DNA from: Amoebophrya sp. A120 | Lineage: Eukaryota; Sar; Dinophyceae; Syndiniales; Amoebophryaceae | NCBI GenBank assembly: GCA_905178155.1 | Contig: CAJINV010000004.1 | Coordinates: 938,629-1,002,628, forward strand | Length of the DNA stretch: 64,000 nt | Direction: 5' to 3' | Shown: positions 1 to 12,200 of the stretch, piece after piece | How positions within the stretch are numbered: the stretch's first letter is position 1 | How the letters are laid out: every line of letters begins with the position of its first letter | Made by a program: the position numbers and the translations under genes | Notes under the pieces: model-generated | The model's database searches: none | What the model saw: the letters and a program-made list of their open reading frames with translations, nothing else | Told to the model about the DNA's origin: nothing

Positions 1-1453
1 GTCAACCAGAGAGGTTGAGCTGCTCCGTCTGCGGCGCAAGATCGCCATCATTCACGGTAGAAAAACCTCGCAGTTTAGACGGAAGAACCACAGGTCACTT
101 TGTAAAAAGAAGTAGGCAGGCGAAGGATTTAAGTACTTATTTTCGTGAAGGACCGAAGGACGACGCAAGAAGATGCTACTCGTGCTTAGTCCAAAACCGA
201 CACTTCCGCCTGGCAAAAGTACAAGCGCCACCCGTACTACTTTTATTTCAACCGATCTCCAACTATCATGAACGTTTTACGCACGACACATCCACGTGAC
301 CACGACTCATTCAGCGCATAACAGCATTTAGATGATTCTTGGCCGAAGAACATCATGATCATGCAACATAGGTCAAGAAGATGCTGCGACGGTGACTGTA
401 ACCGCGACAGCACTCTTAGTCCGCATGGTGTCAATCAACGACACGAATGTGGTTTAAACTTTTTTTTTCTTTCCAACCAAAATCAAACATGTGCGTGCGA
501 TATTTTTTGTCTCGTAGTTCTATGAGAGGAGCAAGAGATGTTTTTCGCAGTACTAACCCATAGATATTATTATCACCCTTCTTTCCCGATTTTCCCAAAT
601 TTGTTAGCTGCTAAAAAATGACAACTGATTTTTCCGATTATTTGTGTAAAAATCTGATGACCTTATTTCAGTGGGGTATAGTGTATTCTAATTTTTTATT
701 TTAGGGTATCTATAAAATTTTCAACCAAAGTCGTCCGTCCTGCTTTCTAGTCCTCCTGAGTAGAATTTTAACCACGTTTTGCACGTGACACTACTGCGCT
801 ACAATCTTCTTACACCGGCAGGCGGACTCTACTTCCACACATAGTTGTGATTTGTTTTATGCATTGAAACCGAAACGTCCTATGTCGTATGTATATGATC
901 TTCATCCCATACCCCGTAATTTTATCAGCATGCTTGCTTCTTTCCTCTGATAGTATGTTTTCATCCCATGAAGTAGACGATTATCCGCTATGCAAATGCC
1001 GTGATTTTAACAAGTTGGATAAACGAGAAACTGAATATTGTATTTATTCAAACAAAACATGGGCAATTCAAGGTGAGTCTATCCTTCTAGAGGCTGTTGT
1101 GATGTTACAGAGAGCTGCTCACCAAAAATGGCGAACAGCTGATCTTCGCACCACCGGCTCTTGCAGAGATTCATCTCGACGGCCGCCAGCATGATCATAA
1201 CCTCCAAAAACGAAAGTAGACAACTACACCAATGCCGATTTATTTTGACGTACTGTCTTAACCACCCTATTGAATTGCCTCGATTGAGTTCTGACGGTCG
1301 CGTAGTATGGTGTGTTGGTTTCTTTTTGAAGTTAAAGTTTTCTGAAACATCATGACGAGATGATGATTGTTTGCTGCGCATGTACAACATCTTTGAACTT
1401 CTCTCGAATATCTAGAGAGCCTAATTTCGTACATCTGTCCAACTAACCGTGAT
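1..1453. other. Region downstream of the first gene, no firm feature
   Basis: About 1.45 kb, AT-rich, with short unconvincing open frames on both strands. The first 60 bases are more GC-rich and could be the edge of a gene lying outside the window, but no start, stop or domain can be tied to them. The only frame worth noting is the small secreted-protein candidate listed at 889-1194. Confidence 0.4.
889..1194 (+). CDS. Weak candidate for a small secreted protein (first exon)
   Basis: An ATG opens a frame with a hydrophobic stretch at about residues 3-18, followed by a polar segment with three cysteines and an NKT glycosylation sequon. A GTGAGT donor-like site near 1073 would end a first exon there. 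It would be the only plus-strand gene in the window and would converge on the EF-hand gene. No family is recognised, no second exon was identified, and it may be a chance frame. Confidence 0.15.
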   Translation: MYMIFIPYPVILSACLLLSSDSMFSSHEVDDYPLCKCRDFNKLDKRETEYCIYSNKTWAIQGESILLEAVVMLQRAAHQKWRTADLRTTGSCRDSSRRPPA

Positions 1454-4400
1454 TTATTGGGTCCCAAAGGGCCGCATCTGCGCAGCGAAATCCACAAATC
1501 CGAGTCGGCGGGACTGGCTGCCGGCGAACCGCTGCCAGAGCAACTCGATCTCCTTGGTCCGCACGTTCCGCTGCTCCAGGATGGCTTTTTGGAAGTCCAG
1601 GAAGGAGATGTATCCCTTGTCGTCCGACATCAGGAGGAAGGCGTCCAGCAGCGCGGTATATCCTGTGCAAAAGTATCGTACTAGTAGTAATCCTAATCGC
1701 AGTCATGCATTACAAATTCTCTTCTTAAGGTAAACCCGCATCACAAATTTTATTTCCCATGCTGAGAAAATTTGTCATGCGATTCATACTAGAACGATAT
1801 TTTTGCAGTTCATACGGTAGACAGCGCGTCCACGTCCATCATGAGCATTTTCCGGAACCGCTCCGTGTCCTCGGCCGCGTCGATTGCGAACTTCAAGTAC
1901 TGCTTGATTTTGTGCTTCTGGGTCAAGGTCAACCGGAACTCCGTGTCACGGTCGTCGCCGATCAGGTTGCAGCGGAAGGGCGTGTGTCAACTGTAAAAGT
2001 GTCTGGGTCTGGTGGAAGAGTCATGCTGTTTTTGCATGACGCAGGAGGTCTGGCATGGAAGCTCTAGCATCACAGGTCTCGAGAAGCTTCCGCCATGCTG
2101 AATCCGCATGACAGATCCCCCATTTTGGTGACAGAAAGTGGGCAGTTTTTGCTACCCGTGCATGAGAGATGTTTCTGTCTTCTGAAATGCGCATCACAAG
2201 TTTGTATTCTTCCAGACCCAAACATTTTTGCAATGCATAGCGTGCGGCACACCGAGCAGGTCACGGAACTGCAACCCTCCATGGTGCGCTGAACCTGTTT
2301 TGGTAGAGTGGATGGGAAAGAATTGTGTTATTCAAAAACACTACATACTCGATCCCCCGTACAAGAAGAACTTTATTACATGCACTACTGTCTCGCTAAA
2401 TGCTAGATGGGAAAAATCTTCAAATCACGATATTAGTACCCTCGTTCCGCAGCCCGGGCAGGAAATGGTGGATCGCACCACGTACAAGACGTTGAGGGCC
2501 TCGGCGTCCTTCATCTGTTGCTCCACGTGCGCAGCCTCCTCGGACTGCTTCGGAAACAGCACGTGCGTGAGCTCCGCGAGACTCAACTGGCCCTGCTTGA
2601 GCTTGGCCGCGTCCCCCTTCTTCAAATCGCGAAACAGCTGGCACACGCCGGAAAAGGTGCAGGGCAGGTCGGACCCGTGCATCACCTGCCACACGTCCGT
2701 GTCGGCGATGTAGCCCTTCTGGTACCGGTCCAGGAACTTAAAAGCCGCTTCCAGGTTCACGCCCGCCTGCCACAGCTGTTCTTATGCAATACAAATTTGT
2801 TGTTCATCCTGCAGCCACGCGTAGAAGTACAAAATGCATATCAAAATTTTTTTCATTCGCCAGCTTAGAGAATGAGTGCTGCTTGTCATGCTGAATAGAA
2901 TTCTTGAAGGCGGTTTTCATCATAATGCAGAAACCGGAATTATATTATTTCTACGTCATGTGCGGGATGAATCATCAATTTTCCTGTGGATAGCTCCTTC
3001 TCGGACTCGATCAAATGGTCTACGTCCATCATTTTGCACATGCACTCGACCACCTTCTTCAAGTTGATCTTCTGCCGCCGCTTGGTCATCAGTTCGCCGG
3101 TCTGGAACGAGTCGGTCGCCTTCGGGGTCTGCGCGTAGATCACGGATTGCGGCTCGGGCGGCGACATGTAGGTGGACATGGACTTGGGCTTGTCCTCACC
3201 AATGTAGGAGGTGGTAAACATGTTGTTGTTCTCGTTTTCGAGCACCTGTGGGAAATTTTTGGGATTATAGGATTTTGCGAATACAAATGAAAATGTTGAG
3301 TAATAGGAACGTTTGCTACTTTTGTAATACAAGTCGTGCTAGTACGAATGATGCTTCTTGTCCGTCTTGCAAAGAAGACCTACAAAATCAAAAATCTGAA
3401 TCTCGTCAAGGGACGAGACAGCAGTAGGAATGCATTCTACCCGCGCGCTAAAAAAGTACTTCGTAAAAATCGTATCTCATCTGACATGAGAAAAACCGAA
3501 TCGCAACTACACTCCTAAATAAATCAAAATGATCTCAAGAGTAGATGATGATTTTCTCTAGTCCTACACAAGCAAGAAGGACGCATATTACCGTAGAATA
3601 TCCGCCCGCCACGTTGGTCGCGGCCGCCCGCGGGGACGTCAGGCTAGACGTGTTGCTCATAAAGGAAGTGTCGTTGCCCACATTCGTCGACATCATGGAC
3701 ATGTTGTTCGTCTTCCGCGGTGTGCGTGGCGACAGTGACGCCACGTTACGCGGAGAACCAGCTCCGGACCGCGCGCAAAAGCCGCCGGACACGTCGTTCG
3801 CGTACGGGTTCTGCTGGACAGAAATGGTCTTGATCGCGCGGGGAGACAGCAAGTCCGCGTCCTGCGCGTTCGTATTGCATTTGAACGTCGTGCGGCAGTA
3901 GTAGCAGGTGACGTTGTTGCACGCGCGAAGTATGAAAGTGCAAAAGATGTTGAACTCGTCCCCGTCGTGGTCCCATCATTTTTTAAATTTGAACGGCACA
4001 GAAGAGCAGCAACCAATCGAAAGTAGAAAGGCGGACGTGCAGAATCAGCTTCACAGGTAGTTTTTCCTGACTGTACCACTCTACTGCTATCCGATCACGC
4101 ACTCCAGATTGTACCACCAACCACACCACTTACTTCGTCAGCAGTTTCTCTTGCAAGGAGCTATAAGCAGTGTAGAGCTGCAAAAGCAGAGCAACATGCT
4201 GACTGAATTTGAATTACGTTTAGATTGGTGTTCAAAAATTTAAATTTTCCGCATACAAAAATAATGACGGGCGGAACCACCTAGGGAGACGAGTTGTTCT
4301 ACTCCCCTCGCATACCGCCCTCGCGCTGCACCATGGCGCCGCAGCCGGGGCACATGGTGGAGAAGTTGCGGACGTAGAGCTCGTTGAGGTACGCGTTGGC

Positions 4401-5974
4401 CTCCTTGGACTGCAGAAACTTGTCAAATTCGGCGAAGGAGAGAATGTATCCTGTGCAAAAGTATCGCACTCGTATTGCATTCATGCATTACAAATCTTCA
4501 TCTTAAGGCAAATCCGCATTACAAATTTTATCTCGCATGCTGGGGAAATTTGTAATGCATTTATACGAGTACGATACTTTTGCAGTTCATAGCATGTCGG
4601 TACCAGAGAGGTTGACGCGGTGAAACAGCTGCTCGACCTGGTTGATGGACAGCAGCTCTTTCACGTCGCACAGCAGGCGGCACACGGCCAGCACCGACAC
4701 ATGCGTCACCCCCGGGGCGGAAGACATGGACTGCAGCCAGGTGAAAGCGCGCTGAGCAATGTGTTCACGGTCCTCACGCCATTCGTACCTGTGGTGCGGA
4801 GTCAAAAGGAAAATTTGAATCCCTTGTTTGTGTTGGTGGACGAACCAAAAATTATAAAGGCCTGCCTTGCCAACGTGGCTGTCTTTTTCTTTTCTGCTCA
4901 AACAAATGTGGCCAGAACAACATAAAGATACGCTCTTTCTGATCTTACTAAATGACTGTCTCGACGTAGTGCAATGTGTGAAGCCATCCACCTAGGTAAA
5001 CATAATAAAACGTATTTTCGAAGAAATCGAAGTACTCTAACAAGCGCTTGCGGCGCAGCGTGAGCTCCTCGTAGAGGGCACATTCCTGCTCCAACAGCCG
5101 GATGAAGTGGTAGCCTCCGTCCCGCCCCATCTCGCGCTCCAACATGGAGCTGGAGCGGCGGCACATGACCAGGGACCGGACCCGCTTGTCCTCCCGGGGC
5201 AGGACGAGTTTCAAAAAACCTTCGTAGCGCAGCACCCCCTCGCCCATGGAGTAGTGGTCGATCAGGTTCTGCAGGTCGCGCTCGCGTATGAACTGCAAAA
5301 GTATCGCACTCGTAATGCAATACAAATTACAGCATGCAAAATGGAATCTGTGTGTAATGCTGCTTTAGCTTGAGCAGGAAGTTTGTGTTGCATGACTGCG
5401 ATTAGTACGAGGAGTGCGATGCTTTTGCAATGCATATCGCGCAGCAACGAGGTCTTGTAGTACTGCCGGGTCAGCCACACGGTGATGTCCTTCGCGGTCA
5501 GAACGCCGGAGGTCATAGGCTTCAGCTGCAACGTATGCATTTTTGCAAATACCATGTCTTGGTCGAGTCTGGTTCACTTCCTGTGTGGCGCAAGATTTAT
5601 TTTAGAAGGACACCAAGATCTCCTGTGAAGATGCATGGAACTACTGAAGGGTCGTGGCGAGTCTTTTCTCCTGTACTTCTAACGGAGCCCTTCATATTAG
5701 CTCGGCAATTATACAAAGAACTTATCATGCTCTCGACCTGTTGGCATACCTAAAAAAGCAAATAAACCAACAATTATCGTCTGCGTCATTCTTCCACCAG
5801 ATTCAATGACATGCACAACATGATTTGCAGTTGATACAGAGCCTTGAAGGCCGTGTAGGGCTCGAACTCAGGGTCCTCGCACATGCGGGCGCGAATGAAA
5901 TCGCACTCAGCCTCCCCATCGGCGGCGACCTTCAGCAAGCCGCTGATGATCACTTCTTCACGCGCGTCCAACAT
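1454..5974 (-). CDS. EF-hand-like protein with repeated zinc-ribbon (IBR-like) modules, multi-exon
   Basis: Probable calcium- and zinc-binding scaffold; the function is not known. The ATG at 5974 begins a short helical exon. Exons supported by phase are 5798-5974, 5437-5525, 5012-5281, 4592-4788, 2240-2294, 1815-1979 and 1454-1653; four more exons lie between about 2440 and 4441 with approximate edges. EF-hand-like stretches include GYIADTDVWQVM and DDKGYISFLDF, both with degenerate loops. Two cysteine modules read CPGCG then GC, TC, xxC and a final C: CPGCGAMVQRE...CNNVTCYYCRTTFKC, and CPGCGTRVQRTMEGC...CSVCRTPFRC. Their spacing resembles the IBR or zinc-ribbon pattern of RBR ubiquitin ligases, but no RING1 is visible. 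A Ser/Pro-rich linker (about 3600-3960) separates the modules. Four introner elements and at least one GT-AG intron (2295-2439) interrupt the gene. The stop is TAA at 1454-1456. Confidence 0.7.
1659..1814. mobile_element. Introner element, family A (EF-hand gene)
   Basis: A 156-bp element with inverted ends TATCCTGTGCAAAAGTATCG and TATGAACTGCAAAAATATCG (one end reverse complemented). It is flanked by the direct repeat cggta at 1654-1658 and 1815-1819. Removing the element and one repeat joins VDALST to ALLDAFL in frame. Confidence 0.9.
1985..2239. mobile_element. Introner element, family B (EF-hand gene)
   Basis: A 255-bp element whose ends carry the family B core (GTCTGGGTCTGG and its complement). 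The left end has drifted to TGTCAACTGT. The direct repeat gcgtg flanks it at 1980-1984 and 2240-2244. Excision restores CSVCRTPFRCN, completing a zinc-binding cysteine module. Confidence 0.88.
4447..4591. mobile_element. Introner element, family A (EF-hand gene)
   Basis: A 145-bp element with ends TATCCTGTGC and TATGAACTGC and the internal ATTACAAATTT motif. Flanks are gaatg and gcatg (4 of 5 matching). Excision joins SGTDM to LSFAEFDKF in frame. Confidence 0.88.
5287..5436. mobile_element. Introner element, family A (EF-hand gene)
   Basis: A 150-bp element with ends TATGAACTGC and TATGCATTGC, flanked by tcgcg on both sides (5282-5286, 5437-5441). Excision joins KTSLLRE to RDLQNLID in frame. 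Confidence 0.9.
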
Positions 5975-7316
5975 TTTTTGTCTTGTACTATTGCGGGGTG
6001 CGCAAAGTTTAGTTAAACGTTGACGTAGATGGAAGAGAAAGAGGTAGTTTTTTTCAATTTGTACACGTTCTTATTTCTTGTTGCGAAACTTTTACTCTTG
6101 CGACTTGTTCTTCGTCAAACTTTAGAAGTAGAGAGCTAGACCCGCTTCTGGGGCTTCAACTTCTATTCTACTCCTCAAACGAGAGCAGAGTGGCTACGGT
6201 TTTTGGGATTTCGAAAAATTGAAACGGTGAGCGATAGAAAAGAAATTCCAGCACGATGTTCGCTTCCCAGAAAAAAAAAACCGCCTATTACTATTTCCTC
6301 GCTCACAGAAACAAAAAACAAAACAGACTTAAACTACGAAGGCGTGTGACCCGCCTATACGTAACTCATCCTTGTGACAAAATTGCAGCGGCACATAAAA
6401 AAAAACTCGAAGTGCAACGCGCTCCGTCAACTGTTGACACTCAGGTCGGAAAAAAAACCTTTCGGAAAATTAAAGCCTCTCTCATCTTCGTGTGCATAGG
6501 TATAATTCCAGAAAGCAAGGTGGATTTCATATCGGTTGAAAAAAAAAATGCGCTCAACAAAAAAAAGCTCTTTCGGAGGGTATCCGCATAGAACAATTGA
6601 TACTTAGGTGAGCGTCAATATTGCCCCCTGGCGGGGAGCAGGACCGGCTGAGCGAAAGCCTGAGAGTTTTTTTGGATGAAAAATAATTCGGTTTTTCATT
6701 TTCCCGAAGGCAAGAAGATTTTTTTTTTTTGGAAAAAGTCCAATCCGATGTCCGTTTGGTGTGCACGAAACAAAGTATTTTGTGTACGAAAATCGAAACC
6801 GAGAGCTTCTTGGAACGAGGTCGGTGCACAACCGAAGTTCAAGTTTAGCCTTGTATGAAGCCGAACGACTTGAAATAATTGTGTACTGTTGTACGAACCG
6901 AAGGTACCAGGAGGTTAAGGCATGATTTAGGCTTCACTATTGAAGACCGAGAAAGTAATCGTGGTCAGTTCGCAAAAGTAAAAGTAGCCATCGTGTACGT
7001 AGTTGTTTTTTGAAGTGGAGATCGTTGTAACCGAAAGCCAAAGACTCGCACAGTATCATTTGAAATCACATATCGAGCTAGCAACTTGTTTTTTCGCCTA
7101 CGGCTTCACACTGCCATACACTACTGGCTCGCATGAATAAGAATATGCTGCATATTCGCATTAGTCTTGCGCGAATGTGAATGTCGAATCATGATAAGAG
7201 ACGACACAACGATCGTTCTCCGACTGTTGAGAGTCGTCATGGTACTTCGGTTGTATCAAATGATCTTGATGCTCTTCTTTGCCTACTTTCAAAACTGTCG
7301 CGTCCTCTTCCCTTCA
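5975..7316. other. Intergenic region, no gene seen
   Basis: About 1.3 kb between two minus-strand genes. It is AT-rich with several A and T homopolymer runs (for example near 6270, 6410, 6540 and 6720). Open frames such as 6256-6591 are lysine-rich translations of these runs and were not accepted. It presumably holds the promoter of the EF-hand gene and the 3' end of the 7317-9203 gene; no promoter motif was recognised. Confidence 0.5.
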
Positions 7317-9203
7317 TCACAGTTCATCCTGTGTCCTTGTCATACGCGCATTCGGCGCCAGGTTTATTGCAGGTTCTTTCATTCTATCCACATCAACAAT
7401 CGCAGAGCCTCGCCTCAGTGACGTGCTTCTTGCTGGAATCCGCACACGAAATTCGCGCTCGCCGAATCCGCTGATCTTTAGCAAAAAGCGACGAGCTGTA
7501 TTCCTACCATAACCAGCCTCTTCGTTTCTCCTGGTCGCGTTATTTGCTGCGTGTGCTTCCTTTTCAACACGACCACCCTGCTGCTGTGGTACTTCTCGCG
7601 TCCTAATCCTATCGCTATCGTCGTCTTCCAAAAGCAACGGCAGGGGAATTTCCACCAAATGCGTAAAAAACACCCGGCCTGAATCGATCGGCTTCCTTCC
7701 TTCATCCAGGAACGCCCAGCCGTAACTCGTCGGGTGGATTCTTGGAATTGTTAGAACCTGCTGCTTCGTGCTGTTTCGCGTTGTGGCTGGAAGATCTCCG
7801 GGTCCTCCTCGTCGTGGAGAAGATGTGGTGCTACTACTCGTTTCTTTATCCGCCGCGTTCTCTAGCATCCGTAGCACTTCAATTTTGTACTTGCTTGGCA
7901 ACGGTGCGCCCGTGGTTGCGACGGGCGTGCCGGCCGACGGCGCCGAGGGGTGCTCGCGAAAAAGGTTCACCCAACTCAACTTGAGGAAGACTTTGCGGTC
8001 CGCATCCTCGGCGGGTGGCGCGCTGCTGGCCAATGATGTTTGTTGGTGAGAAGAGTGGACTCCATCTGTTGGTGACAGCAGACTTCTTTGTCGCTCCTGC
8101 ATCAAGAACTCCTCCTCTCCGTAGTTCCACGGAACGTCCCAAATGCGAACCGGATTGTGAATGTGATGGTGATCATTCGCATTTGATGAATCGCGTTTCT
8201 TGTTTCTCTTCTTCTTTTTCTTCTTTCCCGTCCTGCTCTTGTCGTCATCCCACTCGTCTGGCGCCGCTGTAAGCTTCACGAAGCCCGGAAAGGCCGGCGA
8301 ACTTGCGGGAGGGTCGATTGTATTCGTTACCAACATTGCATGTGCATTATCGCCATTTGGATTTGCGTTTAGTCCGCCATCGGTTCCTTGTTCATCTTGC
8401 AAAAATATCTTCACTTCCGCCAAGGGTGGGTTGCAACAGTTATTTAGCTCAGGAGGTTCTTCTACTGGTCGGGGTGAACCAGCTTGCTGACTCTGTCCCC
8501 GTCGCTCACTTCGAGTACTTGTTTCCTCCTCAGAGTGGACGCGCTCTCGTTGCCGCGTGGCCCGGTCCCCCTCTGAAGATGTCGCAATCGAAGCTCCTGT
8601 TCTCCTCTCAACATCGTCAAGATCCTCTCGATTATCGTCGAAAAGAGCAGCAGCAGCTGCTATCTCCTCGTCATACTTCGTCCCACTCCGCCCTGCAAGC
8701 CGCTCGAAAAACACGTGACTCTGGATTTCCGGGCTCTGCAGCTTCCGCGCGAAAAAGTTCTCCTCGTTGTTAAAATAGTTTTTCCAAATGATGTCGTTCA
8801 CATATTTTTCGGAGGTTGATTTTTTCTTCTTCTTTTTCATCTTCCCTGGCTTGACCTTACTTGGCGAGGCCGTCGCGTTCTCGAAGGATGTCAATGTTGT
8901 GTAGCTGCTCTTCCTCTTGGCAGAAGCAGTTGTTCCCAACCCGCTGTTCTTGGCGGAGCAGGTCCTCTCGGCTTCGCTACCAGCAGCCATTGTAGAAGTA
9001 CTTTGTGCATCATCAGCCGTATGATCTGTAAGATCATCTTTTTTACCCCCTTCTAGTACCGTCGCGCCATCATCTAGCTCGTGTTCTTCATCTGGTCGTA
9101 ATGCGCCCAAGAGAATGTCATCCAACATCTGTGGAGAATTGGTCCCAATTGCGTCCAACTCCCCGTGGTACCGAGTGGATTTGTAGTTGCTGTTACTGGC
9201 CAT
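7317..9203 (-). CDS. Unrecognised 628-residue low-complexity protein
   Basis: Single uninterrupted frame from ATG at 9203 to TGA at 7317. The first two thirds are rich in Ser, Thr, Glu and Lys, with a KKKKKK tract near residue 125 and another basic run near residue 330, suggesting nuclear signals (inference). Two better-ordered segments stand out: VFLKLSWVNLFREH at about residue 405, and the C-terminal 180 residues, with LTIPRIHPTSYGWAFLDEGR, then VFFTHLVEIPLPLLLEDD and RRFLLKISGFGEREFRVRIP, which look like a beta-rich domain. No family is recognised. The protein ends in RTQDEL, close to an ER-retrieval tetrapeptide, but no N-terminal signal peptide is visible, so that is probably chance. No introner element interrupts it. 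Confidence 0.6.
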   Translation of the reverse strand: MASNSNYKSTRYHGELDAIGTNSPQMLDDILLGALRPDEEHELDDGATVLEGGKKDDLTDHTADDAQSTSTMAAGSEAERTCSAKNSGLGTTASAKRKSSYTTLTSFENATASPSKVKPGKMKKKKKKSTSEKYVNDIIWKNYFNNEENFFARKLQSPEIQSHVFFERLAGRSGTKYDEEIAAAAALFDDNREDLDDVERRTGASIATSSEGDRATRQRERVHSEEETSTRSERRGQSQQAGSPRPVEEPPELNNCCNPPLAEVKIFLQDEQGTDGGLNANPNGDNAHAMLVTNTIDPPASSPAFPGFVKLTAAPDEWDDDKSRTGKKKKKKRNKKRDSSNANDHHHIHNPVRIWDVPWNYGEEEFLMQERQRSLLSPTDGVHSSHQQTSLASSAPPAEDADRKVFLKLSWVNLFREHPSAPSAGTPVATTGAPLPSKYKIEVLRMLENAADKETSSSTTSSPRRGGPGDLPATTRNSTKQQVLTIPRIHPTSYGWAFLDEGRKPIDSGRVFFTHLVEIPLPLLLEDDDSDRIRTREVPQQQGGRVEKEAHAANNATRRNEEAGYGRNTARRFLLKISGFGEREFRVRIPARSTSLRRGSAIVDVDRMKEPAINLAPNARMTRTQDEL

Positions 9204-9211
9204 GTATGAAT

Positions 9212-12200
9212 TTATGGAAATTTCATGTCTGCGTCCTCGTCCTCTGGAACTCCAGTGCGAAATTTTGGTGCGCAGAAATCAAGTTGCACATAGAAAAATC
9301 TGTCTTGCCATGTGAGCACAGATGAAGTTGTAGCTGCAGACCACTTGCGAGGTATTGCAAAATCTACATCCCAAAAAATGGCTACGCAGCCTTCCAGGAT
9401 AGACGAGATGAACCAGAAAGACAGTTTTTGCATTGGATACCATCACCACACCGTTGATGTGCAGGTTGGCGTTCACCATCTTGTCGCAGTGGTTAGGCGA
9501 GTGCCGGGATCCTCTGCAAAAGTATCAGCACTCGCACAGGTCGTAGTTGCCTTTATGCAGGACAAAACACCTCTCCCTAGCCTGAATCTGTACGACAGAA
9601 TTATAATTTCCTTTCAAATAAATGCAATCTCGCCTTCTAGTACGATATTACAACTTTTGCAATGCGTAGCCGCAACGCCTGCACCCAGTAGGCCTCGTCT
9701 GATTGGTATTGGGCGAGAGCGTCCCGAATCAGGAAGATTGCGGTCTGGCGTTGCTGGAGCGTGGGGAGGTAGTGATAGGAAGTAGAAGTCGTCCTTCGGG
9801 TGTAAAAATTTCTTTTTCTACTTCTAGAGGAGGCAGCGCCTCCTGCTCCCGCGCCAGAAGGAGACTCCTCGTCTTGTCCGATGTCCACATCTTCAAACAT
9901 GCGATCTACGCGTTGCAGACGAGCTGTCGCTCTCTGTACTTCTAGCTGGAGTTCGTCTTTTTCTGCCTGCGGCGGTACTGCATTATGACCAGCATCATGT
10001 CCTTGTGCGCTGCCTCTAGTTGTAACACTTGTTCCAGCATGAAAGACGTCTTCGAACCCGTTGTCTCGTCTTTTCCACTCCACATTTTCCTCGAACGTCG
10101 GGAACAGGACAAACTTGTTTGCTATGCAATACAAATTTACCCGCCCTACACCTAAGTACAATTCCAAATGCCGACACTGCTGCAATATGACAGAATTTTT
10201 TGCGCATCAACGAGCAGGATCATACTCAGATTGACAAGGTCCATTCGTGGCACCAGATTTTACTAAGTAGTTCTTCTTCATCTTGGCATCGCAGTTTGTG
10301 ATGCATTTTGAAGAACGTGTACTCCGGTCGAACGAGTGCATTTGCATCGCATATCCGTGCCGCTCGTCGTGCTGCTGACCCAGTACTCTTCGGTTGCAGG
10401 CAAAAGTTTGATGCCGGGGGGAAGATTAACGTCGTTGAAATCTTGATGAAGATTTCGAGGAAGAGTGGAGGCGGCTTTCGTCGATGTCGACGCAGCTTCT
10501 GCCTCACGACCAGCGGAGGTCCTTGCTTGTTCCGGTTTTTTACCGGTTGCAGTGTCAACATCTGCGTCTTGTTCCCCGGCGGCTCTCTTTTCTTCGACAT
10601 CCTCGCTCTCCAGTACTTCCTCGTTCAACACGAGCACCTCTGCCACCTCCCGCACAAAACTGCTGCTCCACACACCCCACTCCGGCCCGCGCGCGGATTT
10701 TTGCCGAAACCGCAGCGGCTTGTGCATCTGGAGCTTGCCGTGGAGCGAGTTGAAGGTCAAAGATTCGTCCACGCAGGAGAACCCGAGCGGCCGGGCGCAG
10801 TGCGCCTTCCAACACGCATCCATGGCGATCAGGTTGTAGCCTTTGAGCGGCCGTAGAAAGGACTCGATGTTTTTCCGCAACACCGCATGGGTCTCGCTGA
10901 TGTGGATCCAAAAGTCGAAGTCGACGTCTGATGTGCGAGCCGCAACATGAGGGCTATCAACGGTAAAAAGCGGACCGGACCCCGAACGCCCTGCAGCGTC
11001 GTTTGATGATATGGTAACCTTGGGTGAGTTTTTCTTGTCTGAAGATGCAGCTCGGGCAGCTCCCGCCGTTGTTGAAAACCAGGCCGCAGCGAAGGCCATC
11101 CCGTAGAGTTTCGTTTTCAAGAGGCTCTGTCCGCCCTTGGTGATCCGGAACTGCCGGGGCAAAACAACGATGCTATTTGTCGTCGGTAGAAATTCGTTTC
11201 CGTTGACCCTGGCAGCGAATTCTGACACTTGGGCTATTTGCTCTGCAGTCATCTTTGCGTCCAGGTGAACCAGAAGGGTGTGTTGATGTCGTTGGGTTTT
11301 TGCAGTTGATGTTGTGCTTCGGCTTTTGATGTTCGCTCTACCTTTGTTCCCTGTGGCAGCTCGAAGCACGACTTCCGTTGGCATTCCGTACATCAGGGGT
11401 CCATAGAGATTTTTCAGAGCGGCTGGGTTTTCGTTCAAAGTGAGAAAATAGAATATGGAAGTAAGTAAGTAGCGTCAGGTTGGGAATTGGCCAAGGGGAA
11501 ATGTATGACTTTTCACAAGTCAAACCGATACAACTCAACCTCCAGTCGAGGACGAGTCGGGGTCCCCAATGATTTTATATTTCTTTCCAAGCGGCGCCTG
11601 AATGATTTTCGAGACGCGGAGAAGTCGATCTGTCGCACCCACTGTATGTCGAGAAAAAGTGAGGGCTTTTGTTAATGACTCTTCAGTCCACTCCAACAAT
11701 GGTGCAACGCAGACGCTTCGGCTTAAGGAGCCTTGCATGTTGCATTTCATGCACACACTCCTGCATCTTCTCAACTTTTCAAATTTCCAACCTGAAGACA
11801 CTCCCATAGAAACGATGCGCACGTCGTCGTTTGTCGACGTCAGTCGCCTGCCGCTGCTTTCCCGTGGAGGACCTTCACCTTGACCAGCAGTGGCTGATGA
11901 AACAAGTTCATCTGTTTTGCTGTTTCCCCCAAGAGCTGCGGGGCTCTTGCAGTGCGCGGGTACGGAAATTTCGGGGAAACATTCGAAAAAATCCAAGTTC
12001 AGCGTGTTGTCCCGGAGATGGGCGCACTTCGGATAAGACGCAGCTTCTTCGTAGAGTTCCGTGCAGTAGAAATTCAACAGTTTCTCCACACAGTAGGAAT
12101 CGAGGTTTATCGTGCTGGCCGTCGTGGTATAATTTTGACTCGAACTTGTTGTGGCCAATGGACCTCCACCGAAGGCACCACGATCAACATCTAGATAGGT

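Noticed and set aside
6256-6591. Plus-strand frame of 111 codons
   Set aside because: Translation of A-rich homopolymer runs, strongly Lys-rich, no start context, domain or neighbour support.
7317-9183. ER retention of the 628-residue protein because it ends in QDEL
   Set aside because: No signal peptide or membrane segment at the N-terminus, so the tetrapeptide is not sufficient evidence.
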